Shown here: piece after piece, positions 17,436-24,804 of the stretch | Numbering within the stretch: the first letter of the stretch is position 1 | How the letters are laid out: every line of letters begins with the position of its first letter | Assembly: GCA_963674475.2 (NCBI GenBank) | Contig: CAXXFQ010000024.1 | Coordinates: 248,001-312,000 of the forward strand | Length of the DNA stretch: 64,000 bases | Reading direction: 5' to 3' | Source: CAXXFQ01 sp963674475 | GTDB lineage: Bacteria > Planctomycetota > Planctomycetia > Pirellulales > Thermoguttaceae | Program-made: the position numbers and the translations under genes | The notes under the pieces: generated by a model | What the model was told of the DNA's origin: nothing | Database searches by the model: none | Seen by the model: only the letters and a program-made list of their open reading frames with translations

Positions 17436-20142
17436 GTCGTTTCATGGTGTCCCCAATGGAAATTGCAAACATTAGTATTGCAGAATTATTATTTATTTTT
17501 GATTCCGACTCTGAAAGACGACATGAAATGCTACTGCGAACCATGATTCTTTGAAAATCTTGCATCATGTTTTTTCGTTTAGTATTTGCTCCTTCTGCTG
17601 TATACCCCCGTTGAATAAACCCCCTTTTAGGGTAGTCATTAAGGGGCGCAAACACCAACTCTCTTACTCTATGTTCTTGAAGTATTGAACAAACGTCTCT
17701 CTGAAGCACGTCAAAAGTTTCATCGCGTTTCTGACTCTCGTTGCGAATTTTGAATTCATTTTCTTTCTTCGCAGTTTGTGTTTTCAGACTATCCCATTTC
17801 CTAGAACAAAATGATTGTTGGAGAACACGTGCTCTGTCAAAATCTTTACTGGCTATGGTTTCTTTTGCTTCTGCATATATTTTCTCAATATCACTCCGGT
17901 TACTTCGTACGTCTATTGCGACTAAATCAACGTCTGTCATGTAGTAAGTTGTCCATCCACTTTGCAGTATTCCCCATATCGTAACTTCCTTGCCTCTCAA
18001 CGTATTAGCAGAACTTGAAGAAGGGGGAGGTTTACTAAATGTAGCCGAAATTTTATAATTTTGATCTTTTGTTAACAACTCAATCGACCAGATTACTCCG
18101 GCATTCAAGTTCATCCCCATTACAGTGCCAGTTAGCTTAACTTTCTTTCCTTTCAACTGAGAACCTTTTGCATCAATTTCTCCCCCTAAAATATAAGCAT
18201 AATCGCCATCGTGTCGGATTGAATTTATTGCCTCATTAAATGCAGTGTCCTCCTTGTATTGATGAGACAAGCTAGTTGCCAATACAAGATCGTTTGTGGA
18301 TTTAATCTTTGATAACGTAGGAATATATGTAGCCTGCTCCTGTGCTAGTTTGGTTATGCCGAGAAAGTTTTTGTCATTTGGATATTCACTTACAATTGCC
18401 TTCACCTTCTCAACATCACCTTGCTTTGCAGCTTCATGAGCTTCCTTGAGCTTATGCTCTCTGGCACCCACCTTTTCAGCCTTAACGATGAAATCTGTAA
18501 ACACAGTATCATTCGGATATTGCTGGACGATTTTCTTAACTTCTTCTACGTTTCCTTCCGCACTTAATTCCTCGGCTTTCGACAGGTCGTCCATTCTTTT
18601 TTTTGTAGTTTGAGCATCTTTAAGTAACTGAACAAACTCTGGCTCGCTTACGTAGCCATTCGATGCAACCGTAACGCCTTGAATGTCACCTTTGCCAGCT
18701 GCTGATTGCGCAGCACACTTTGCTTTCTTCCGACGGTCAGTCTCGATTTGGCGCTTTCTGCTTTCTGCAAGCTCAACAAGCTTTTGGAAGCGTGGTTCAG
18801 CATAATTTGCCACTTGCAGTTGAACATTTTCAACGTTGCCCGATTCAGCTAGATTTTTGATTCTTTGATACGCTTCTTCTGTTCGAATCTGTTTTTGTGC
18901 TTTAGCAAGATCCACAAGTTGTTGGAATCTTACATTCTCGGGATAATCAGCAACTTGTGATTGAACATTCTCAACATCGCCGGTTTTAGCCAGCGATTCT
19001 ATTTTTTCGAATGCCTTCTGTTCCTCCCATACTTTCTGGCCTTCTTGGCGATATACTGAGAAAACTTCATCGCTTGGATACTTTTTGGTAATTGCGTTCA
19101 AGAAAACGGTGTTTCCGCTAATTGCCGCCTCTTCCGCCTTAGCAAGGTCGCGCTCTCTTACCCATTCCGGGCTCCAATATTGCGAGGCAAGATAGATTGC
19201 AGAACAAGCAAAAAACATGAGCAGTAAAGATATTGCCAACCGATTGAGACCAAAGGAATTTTTGTTTTTTGAGGCAATCGTTTTTGCAGGTGAGGCGGCA
19301 GACGGAGCATAGGACGCCTGTGTGCTTTCATTTTTGGGCTTGGGCGGTTGTTTTGCATGCTTTACCCCCGGCGAACTGAGTATTATATCTCCACCGCCTT
19401 TAATGGTAATGTACGGAGTTTGTTTGTGATGGAAGAGACTGTTTGCTGTGTGGTTCACTCGGTCGGTTGCCCATTTGGCGATCGGGGCGATGCTTGTAAA
19501 GCCTTGGTCGAATGCGTCAAGCAGGTGGGCGGTGAAAATGCCATGCCTCCTGTTGTCCCATTCATAGGCCTTTTGACCTTCGCGACATGCGTTCAGGATC
19601 GCGACGGTTGGGACTGTGTGTTGATCGGGCTGTTTGCGACGCGAGGCCTGAATGTCGCGTGCCATGGATGCCAGCGCGACTTCCTCGCCTTCGGTCATTG
19701 CTTTCGCGCCAACCGATTTTCCAGCCGGAGCGTTTTGGCAACAGTCCAGAAGCAATAGCGTGTTGACCGCTTGGACCTGCGCCAGTTGGGAACAAATCAA
19801 GTCGAAGCTGACGGCGGTTCGCTCCAAATCGTTTTCGTCCGTATCCAAACCGCAGATATAACGCTTGCCCGGCGATGACGAGAAACCGTGTCCCCAAAAA
19901 CCGAAGACGAGCATCTCCAGATCGCGATAGTTCCGCAGCGATGAAATCGCATGCTCAATATAGTTGGCCATCGCCATCTGCGACTTGTGGCCCGCGCAAC
20001 TCATCAGCGTAATTTCATCTTGCTGAAAACCGCAATGCGTCTGCAACGCCCGACCTATATCTTCCGCGTCCTGGCGAGAGTATTTCAACTCGCCGAGAAA
20101 GTGATACTCGTTGATCCCGATCAGTAAAGCTCGTTTTTTCAT
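17335..20142 (-). CDS. Caspase-family peptidase with TM segment, helical repeats and OB-like domain
   Basis: 935 residues. Residues 1-240 are a caspase domain beginning MKKRALLIGINEYH, with His85 in FWGHGFSSS and Cys135 in LLDCCQNAP. A P/S/T-rich linker and one membrane segment (about 300-320, RLAISLLLMFFACSAIYLA) follow. The far side holds about eight degenerate helical repeats of 45-50 residues (pattern AKTGDVENVQSQVADYPEN), each counting off a segment ending in YP. Around residues 690-790 a beta-rich region (GKKVKLTGTVMGMNLNAG, then GKEVTIWGILQSGW) looks like an OB-type fold. The C-terminus is alpha/beta. Protease and repeats lie on opposite sides of a membrane, so the repeats may sense envelope stress. 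The stop may be premature (see 17205-17435). Confidence 0.85.
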   Translation of the reverse strand: MKKRALLIGINEYHFLGELKYSRQDAEDIGRALQTHCGFQQDEITLMSCAGHKSQMAMANYIEHAISSLRNYRDLEMLVFGFWGHGFSSSPGKRYICGLDTDENDLERTAVSFDLICSQLAQVQAVNTLLLLDCCQNAPAGKSVGAKAMTEGEEVALASMARDIQASRRKQPDQHTVPTVAILNACREGQKAYEWDNRRHGIFTAHLLDAFDQGFTSIAPIAKWATDRVNHTANSLFHHKQTPYITIKGGGDIILSSPGVKHAKQPPKPKNESTQASYAPSAASPAKTIASKNKNSFGLNRLAISLLLMFFACSAIYLASQYWSPEWVRERDLAKAEEAAISGNTVFLNAITKKYPSDEVFSVYRQEGQKVWEEQKAFEKIESLAKTGDVENVQSQVADYPENVRFQQLVDLAKAQKQIRTEEAYQRIKNLAESGNVENVQLQVANYAEPRFQKLVELAESRKRQIETDRRKKAKCAAQSAAGKGDIQGVTVASNGYVSEPEFVQLLKDAQTTKKRMDDLSKAEELSAEGNVEEVKKIVQQYPNDTVFTDFIVKAEKVGAREHKLKEAHEAAKQGDVEKVKAIVSEYPNDKNFLGITKLAQEQATYIPTLSKIKSTNDLVLATSLSHQYKEDTAFNEAINSIRHDGDYAYILGGEIDAKGSQLKGKKVKLTGTVMGMNLNAGVIWSIELLTKDQNYKISATFSKPPPSSSSANTLRGKEVTIWGILQSGWTTYYMTDVDLVAIDVRSNRSDIEKIYAEAKETIASKDFDRARVLQQSFCSRKWDSLKTQTAKKENEFKIRNESQKRDETFDVLQRDVCSILQEHRVRELVFAPLNDYPKRGFIQRGYTAEGANTKRKNMMQDFQRIMVRSSISCRLSESESKINNNSAILMFAISIGDTMKRHDRSGRNVTYKFQIHSESNEVIWANNWTGFYWD

Positions 20143-20159
20143 GGTTGTGGCCCTTGGTT

Positions 20160-20195
20160 TGGTGTCAAACCGTCCCCCCCCCTCCCCGATGGCGG
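20160..20195 (-). other. G-tract in the gap between the Vps4-like and caspase genes
   Basis: The transcript strand reads a run of about nine G interrupted by one A from a second run of four G, in the 56-base gap just upstream of the 935-residue caspase start. Long homopolymers are prone to slippage and G-runs can fold. Either could change translation of the caspase. No experimental sign is visible. Confidence 0.4.
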
Positions 20196-20198
20196 ACG

Positions 20199-21347
20199 CT
20201 ATGCGTCATCGTTGTCGTCCGAGTCGGTGCAACGTTCATTCCGCCACCTTTTGTACTCAGCCAAACTTTCGGAGCCAACCGACGGCGCCATCTTGGTGAG
20301 CGATTGCTCGAAGTCATTGTGGGCGACAACTTCATTCTCGCCCGACTCGATTTGACGGCGGATAGCGGCTTTTTTCGACTGGCCACAAATCTCGGCCATG
20401 TCGGCGCCGCTGAACCCATCGGTTCGCTGGGCGATTTGCTCGAAGGGGAAACTGTCTTCGACCGGGACTTCCTTCAGGCAGTAGCGAACGATCGCATCTC
20501 GGGCAGTCTGGTCCGGCAGGCCGACGTAAATCTGTTTGCCAAACCGGCCAGGCCTAAGCGCCGCCGGGTCGATGCTCCACGGCTTGTTCGTCGCGCCCAA
20601 AAGCAGTAACGTGCAATCGCCCGTCTTGGCGATTCCGTCGGCGAGAATGAGGAATTGCGTGACAGCGTTGACTTTTTGATTGCCCCGTTTCTGCAAAAGG
20701 GCGTCGATCTCATCAAAGAAGATGACGGCCCGCTCGTGTTGCCGAGCTTCCTCAAAGAGATGTCGCATGTTTTTCTCAGTCTCTCCGACATATTTATCCT
20801 TGATCTGTGACGCATCGACTGCGAAGAAAGCCGCGTCGAGCTCTCCTGCGATTGCCTTGGCGATGAAGGTCTTCCCGTTTCCCGGCGGACCGTACATGAG
20901 TACGCCACCGCCACCCGCGACCTTGAAACGTTCGTAAACTTCTGGATGACTCATCACGTTGATTACGTCGTCGCGGAGTGCTGCCTTCACATCGTCGAGC
21001 CCGGCCACGTCATCGAGTTTCGTGTCGGGCCGCTCCTGGAGTTGCCAGCCGGAGGTAGCGGCTTTCTCCTCCTCAGCCGAAACGCCTTCGTTTTCCTTGA
21101 CTACCTTACTTGGCGAGTCTTTGTCTTGCCCCCGTGCCTTTTCCTTGAGCTTGGCCGCGATGTCCAGCAACTCGTTAGCGTCGTTGAGATATGCCCTGGC
21201 AACCTTGCCTTCGCTCTGCTCGGCCAGGTTGAATCCGAAATCCGCCGCCTTGGCGGTATGGAAAAAAGCCTGGGCATAATCCTTTTGTGCAAGCGATTTC
21301 TCGGCCAATTGCTCGTGCTCGCGTTTCTTGTCGGCGCTGAAACTCAT
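20199..21347 (-). CDS. Vps4-like AAA+ ATPase with MIT-like N-terminal domain
   Basis: 382 residues. Residues 1-72 form a three-helix region like an MIT domain (AEKSLAQKDYAQAFFHTAKA, then ARAYLNDANELLDIAAKLKE). A charged linker leads to the AAA+ core: DDVAGLDDVKAAL at 112, Walker A GPPGNGKT at 153-160, Walker B IFFDEID at 209-215, sensor GATN at 251-254 and arginine-finger region RPGRF at 265-269. The end (FEQSLTKMAPSVGSESLAEY) corresponds to the C-terminal helix of Vps4. Vps4 pulls ESCRT-III subunits out of filaments by gripping their C-terminal MIM tails with the MIT domain. The beta-domain insertion of eukaryotic Vps4 is absent. Its start overlaps the stop of the Snf7-like gene by 4 bases, which links the two functionally. 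Cdc48/SpoVK-type ATPases are the alternative. Confidence 0.85.
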   Translation of the reverse strand: MSFSADKKREHEQLAEKSLAQKDYAQAFFHTAKAADFGFNLAEQSEGKVARAYLNDANELLDIAAKLKEKARGQDKDSPSKVVKENEGVSAEEEKAATSGWQLQERPDTKLDDVAGLDDVKAALRDDVINVMSHPEVYERFKVAGGGGVLMYGPPGNGKTFIAKAIAGELDAAFFAVDASQIKDKYVGETEKNMRHLFEEARQHERAVIFFDEIDALLQKRGNQKVNAVTQFLILADGIAKTGDCTLLLLGATNKPWSIDPAALRPGRFGKQIYVGLPDQTARDAIVRYCLKEVPVEDSFPFEQIAQRTDGFSGADMAEICGQSKKAAIRRQIESGENEVVAHNDFEQSLTKMAPSVGSESLAEYKRWRNERCTDSDDNDDA

Positions 21348-21994
21348 TTATCGTCCTCCAGAAGCTTTTTCAGCTTTTCACGGCCCTCGCCGATTTCTTC
21401 ACTGACCTTCGAGCCGCCGGAGGATTCCGTCTCGACGATCTTATCGCCCCGCACGTCGGCGACGACCTCGTCTTCGAGGTTCTTCATCATGTCCTCGACC
21501 GACGGGATCATATCGGTCATTTTCGACTCGACCCCAACCATCTCCTTGTCGTAGGCCTTGTTCCAAATCTTGTCGATGTCGAGTTGTTCGCCCAGCTTGT
21601 CCTGGACCTCGTCGAGTACATCGGCCACGGCTTCGGGGTCGATTTCCACCACGGCGTTGATCGCGCCGAGGGCCTGACTGAATTCCTGGTCGGTTTTTGA
21701 CATTTCGAGCTTTGTGAGCAATTGATCGAAAACCCAGCGTTTCTTCTCAAGCTGGTCCATCATCATCTCGCTGGCTCGGACGCTTTGAAGAGACCGTTGC
21801 GCGGCAGCCTTCTGCCCGGCCTTGAGATACTCGCGAGCCTCGGCCCACGACTTATCCCGTTCGCTCTTGAGCCCGCCGATCCGATCCTTCACCGAATCGA
21901 CGGCGTTCTCCGCGTCCCGAAACGCCTTACGCCGTTTCTTCCGCTCTTCCTTTTCCCGTTCATTTTTCGATTTGAATAGGTCACCGATTCCCAT
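21344..21994 (-). CDS. Snf7/ESCRT-III-like protein
   Basis: 216 residues, MGIGDLFKSKNEREKEER at the start. The first 130 residues are basic helices and the last 80 are acidic, the usual ESCRT-III charge pattern. The stretch EAREYLKAGQKAAAQRSL lines up with EARIFLTKGNKVMAKNAL of yeast Snf7, and later AVADVLDEVQDKLGEQLDID lines up with the MDEI-region of that family. ESCRT-III proteins polymerise on membranes and drive scission or repair. The C-terminal helix (EEIGEGREKLKKLLEDDK) could serve as the tail bound by the MIT domain of the next protein. It is coupled to the Vps4-like gene by an ATGA overlap. The bacterial PspA/Vipp1 family is related, but the Snf7-type similarity here looks closer. 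Confidence 0.8.
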   Translation of the reverse strand: MGIGDLFKSKNEREKEERKKRRKAFRDAENAVDSVKDRIGGLKSERDKSWAEAREYLKAGQKAAAQRSLQSVRASEMMMDQLEKKRWVFDQLLTKLEMSKTDQEFSQALGAINAVVEIDPEAVADVLDEVQDKLGEQLDIDKIWNKAYDKEMVGVESKMTDMIPSVEDMMKNLEDEVVADVRGDKIVETESSGGSKVSEEIGEGREKLKKLLEDDK

Positions 21995-22050
21995 GATAGA
22001 CTTCCTCTCTTGCTAAGGATGTAAAGACTGATTGCGAATGTCCTATTTTG

Positions 22051-23133
22051 TTAACGCTTGTATTTACGCACCACAGTTTCACGGATCGGACAAACGTATG
22101 TGTACAACGTTGCCGAGAAATCCATTGCCGTCAACGACCAATCGAAGGCTTTCCTTTTCTTCATGCATTTCTGGCAGTTGTGGTGCGTATACGCGTTGCA
22201 TGTTTTACACAAGCTCCCGATATCAGCATCACACGACTTGCCGCATACCGGGCAGACGAAACGAGAGTTCGTTCGTACGCGATTGCGTTGACCGGTTGAT
22301 GATGCCTGTGCATGATCCGTCGAACTGGGCGAGAGTTCTTGTTTGCTTCGTTCCGAACAGTCCTCTTGGGCCAGAAGCAATGATGCAGGGTCCCCGAACT
22401 CTTCATACCACGGGTTCTGTGGTGTCGGCAGTTCTGGCTTGCCGGTTGCCCAGTTCCGGACTCGTCCTGCCGTAAAGGCAGCCAAGTGACGGAAGTCAAG
22501 CTTCTGATTCTGCCAAGCAGCACCATCGATTCCTCCAATAAGGAAATGAGTAAACACGCCGTGATTCTTTGACGGCCACTCATACGCTCGCTGTCCGGAG
22601 CGGCAAGCTGATAGTAGGGCGGTGGCTGTCCCGGTGTCCTGTTGGGAGCGGGCGGCGGCTGCGATATCTCGGGAAATTGCATCTCCCATCGGGTTATCGG
22701 CATCAGACCGTCCGGCTGTTGGATCGTTCCGGCACGCATCCAGCAGTAAAATGCATTTGCCTGCATTGAGACACGCAAAAGTCTTCCGTAGCAGTTCGAG
22801 CGACAGGCTGCCGTGTTCGGGAAAGGCCTGGAGGCTGTCACGGGCCAGTAAGTATCCATGGCCGTCCTTCTCGACGCCGTGGCCGGCAAAGAAAAAGAGG
22901 AACAAATCTTCTGGACAAAGTTCGGCTGCTATGTCGCGTAGGGCTGTGATGATGTTCACCAGCAACGGCTCGTCTTCTCCCTCTTCGTCGACCAAAACTC
23001 GAACGCTATCGAATCCACAACGGTCATGAAGCCGCTGGGCCAATGCCGTTGCGTCGGCACTCGCGAATTGGAGCCGGGAAATCATCTTGTCCCGATAGTC
23101 CTCAACTCCGATTAGTATGGCGTGTTTCTTCAT
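22051..23133 (-). CDS. Caspase-family peptidase with C-terminal zinc ribbon
   Basis: 360 residues. The caspase domain begins MKKHAILIGVEDYRD, with His85 in FAGHGVEKD and Cys134 in LLDACRNDP. A second conserved block (ALLSACRSGQRAYEWP, then HGVFTHFLIGG) is typical of bacterial C14 proteins. After a polar linker rich in S and Q, residues about 290-330 hold paired cysteines (CPVCGKSC, CKTC, HHNCQKCMKK), a double zinc ribbon or RING-like finger that may recruit a partner. It starts directly after a caspase remnant (TAA-ATG) and precedes the ESCRT-III-like gene by about 56 bases. No membrane segment is seen. Confidence 0.88.
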   Translation of the reverse strand: MKKHAILIGVEDYRDKMISRLQFASADATALAQRLHDRCGFDSVRVLVDEEGEDEPLLVNIITALRDIAAELCPEDLFLFFFAGHGVEKDGHGYLLARDSLQAFPEHGSLSLELLRKTFACLNAGKCILLLDACRNDPTAGRSDADNPMGDAISRDIAAAARSQQDTGTATALLSACRSGQRAYEWPSKNHGVFTHFLIGGIDGAAWQNQKLDFRHLAAFTAGRVRNWATGKPELPTPQNPWYEEFGDPASLLLAQEDCSERSKQELSPSSTDHAQASSTGQRNRVRTNSRFVCPVCGKSCDADIGSLCKTCNAYTHHNCQKCMKKRKAFDWSLTAMDFSATLYTYVCPIRETVVRKYKR

Positions 23134-23261
23134 TTAATCGCAACTCGCATGTTTGAACAAACCAAGAGTATGATAGCTGTCGATTCCGATAAGGAGTGCG
23201 CGCCGTTTCGTGAGGTCATCACCGTCTTCTGCTTCGCTGGTCTCTGGATGAGGCAATTCGC
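23134..23261 (-). pseudogene. N-terminal remnant of another caspase gene
   Basis: In the gap between two genes, one frame reads LTKRRALLIGIDSYHTLG, then LFKHASCD and a stop at 23134-23136. This is the first strand and helix of a C14 domain and matches the start of the neighbouring caspase (HAILIGVEDYRD, then LQFASAD). The fragment stops at the aspartate that both share and the next gene starts on the following base. A tandem caspase gene therefore appears to have been deleted or replaced here. Confidence 0.65.
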
Positions 23262-23849
23262 CTATTCTTCGTCCAATGCCTTCAGTCTCTCGGCTGTCGA
23301 TTGGCTAAGGCCCTCCGAGGCGGGAGCTTCGCCTTGCAGTTCGGCCATCCGCCCATCGATGTCCATCTGCTTTGCCTGGGGTGCTTCGTAATGAACTCCT
23401 TCTAAACCCTTGGCGGTTCGACCCGTGGCCTTAAGGTCAGCGAAAACGTCCTCCAGTTCGATGGCAAGGCTGTCAAGCATATCTTCGTCGACACCCTGTT
23501 CTTTCGCGACTCGCCACTCGTCAAGCTTGGCAAGTGCCAGAGAGAGTATGCCTAGATTTTGGCTAATGATGGTTTCTTGGCCTTGGAGGAGGTCCAAGTC
23601 TTTACAAGTACGTTCGATCTCGCCGCCGATAATTCGTTTGGTATCGCCGTTCGCAGTCTTGTATTTCGCATTCTGTGCTTTTGCCTGATGCTCCAGCGCG
23701 GCGATTTTTTCTTTCAAGTTTTCCAGACGATCAGTATTTGTCGCCTTGGCCGAGCGGAGTTGCCGTTCGGTCTGATCATATTTCTGGGCGTCGCCCTTTT
23801 TCAGTCCCAGTAGTTCCAGTAACTTGGCTATGATGTCTGCTAACGCCAT
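23262..23849 (-). CDS. Second ESCRT-III/PspA-like protein with MIM1-like C-terminus
   Basis: 195 residues, almost all helical. A basic first half with coiled coil (RLENLKEKIAALEHQAKAQ) is followed by an acidic second half (DEDMLDSLAIELEDVFADLK), as in ESCRT-III and PspA proteins. The protein ends SQSTAERLKALDEE, which matches the core of the MIM1 motif (RLxxL before a charged end) that Vps4 MIT domains bind in ESCRT-III subunits. With the Snf7-like and Vps4-like genes downstream it would complete a two-subunit filament plus ATPase set. It is the first intact gene of the array. Overall sequence similarity to known ESCRT-III is weak, so the call rests on charge pattern, tail and context. Confidence 0.65.
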   Translation of the reverse strand: MALADIIAKLLELLGLKKGDAQKYDQTERQLRSAKATNTDRLENLKEKIAALEHQAKAQNAKYKTANGDTKRIIGGEIERTCKDLDLLQGQETIISQNLGILSLALAKLDEWRVAKEQGVDEDMLDSLAIELEDVFADLKATGRTAKGLEGVHYEAPQAKQMDIDGRMAELQGEAPASEGLSQSTAERLKALDEE

Positions 23850-24089
23850 ACTTGTCTCCTTCGTCGTCCATCGATAGGACAGTCATTTTAAGAGGATGTC
23901 GGATAAACGTCTGATGCGGTCCGTTCAGTCGAATTGAAGCCGCTTGAATCGGGCTCGATTGGCCGGTGTATCTTCCATGACTTCGTCCGGTGCGTCCGGG
24001 TGGCAGATCACTCGCGAACCGGCCTGCAATAGTTTGCCTTTCACGCCTCGCATGTCTTGACGTAATGTGTGGTGAATATTGCTCCTCGA

Positions 24090-24290
24090 ACGCAAGTAGC
24101 CTGTCGGCTGGAGTCATTTCCTGACGTTGCCGGCCACTGTTGTTGTTTGGGATGGTTGCCACCGCCTGGCCGGAAGAATCGTCCTGGTAGCCAACGATCA
24201 GCATGGCATGGCCCTCGGAAAGCGGCGGCTTGTCAGGAAGCGATATGGTAATCTTTGCATGCCTGATTCGTGGATGTCGAGCGGAACTAA
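24090..24290 (-). pseudogene. Papain-like (C1) protease remnant
   Basis: One frame reads ITISLPDKPPLSEGHAMLIV followed by GYQDD, which resembles the catalytic-His block (GHAVLIVGYDD) of papain-type proteases. The frame upstream is broken and no Cys block or start was found. A different frame of the following DNA (RGVKGKLLQAGSRVICHPD) stays open to a stop near 23932. The stretch 23850-24420 is therefore best read as decayed coding sequence upstream of the caspase array. Confidence 0.4.
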
Positions 24291-24461
24291 ATGTTGAATA
24301 CCAGGGAGGCTATCGCGATGGTCCGCTTCAGATAAAATCTGTTGGCTTTTCCCTTTTTTGAACGCAAGTCTCACGGTTTTCGACGGGGTAAGCACTCAGG
24401 CTACTAGGCATAAACCCGACGATGCTAGTCAGCTTAATGTGAGGGACGTCCGCCTGTCAAG

Positions 24462-24481
24462 GGGTTAGTGGCCACCAACCC
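24462..24481. promoter_or_regulatory. Near-perfect 20-bp palindrome
   Basis: GGGTTAGTGGCCACCAACCC is symmetric about GTGGCCAC with one pair of G/A-type mismatches. It lies between the caspase array and the IS110 gene. It could be an operator or part of the IS110 non-coding end. No recognised regulator site. Confidence 0.35.
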
Positions 24482-24717
24482 GAAGTATCTCAATGTATTT
24501 GATCTTCAAGAGGAGCCCGCGAATTGGCTGTTTGCCGGAAGCTGCTTGTTGAAAACAGGTTCGACTAATTCACGCAGGCAGGAAACGGTTTTTATCGAGC
24601 CGTCCTGTACGAAAAAGCAAACCTCTTGTAAGTGTTTTTAAAACCAAGATTTAGCTACGATCCCGTCTCGTTGCAATTGTTGTAAACACCGATAGAAAAG
24701 AAAAGATGGTATGAAAA

Positions 24718-24803
24718 CCTGCCGCTCCATAAATTGCTGCGGGTATTGTAAGGTTGAGTGTTCACAAAATCTTACCTTCACCCCACAATTAAGGAGCGAC
24801 AGG
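24718..24803 (+). ncRNA. Large hairpin upstream of IS110 transposase (candidate bridge RNA segment)
   Basis: The arms CCTGCCGCTCCATAAATTG (24718-24736) and CAATTAAGGAGCGACAGG (24786-24803) are nearly complementary. An inner pair, GGGTATTGTAAG with CTTACCTTCACCC, extends the stem around a loop near 24753-24770. The right arm contains the ribosome-binding site AAGGAG of the transposase gene, so folding would hide it. IS110-family elements are known to make a structured bridge RNA from the non-coding end next to the transposase gene. Whether this hairpin is part of that RNA or only limits translation cannot be decided here. Confidence 0.5.
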
Positions 24804-24804
24804 C

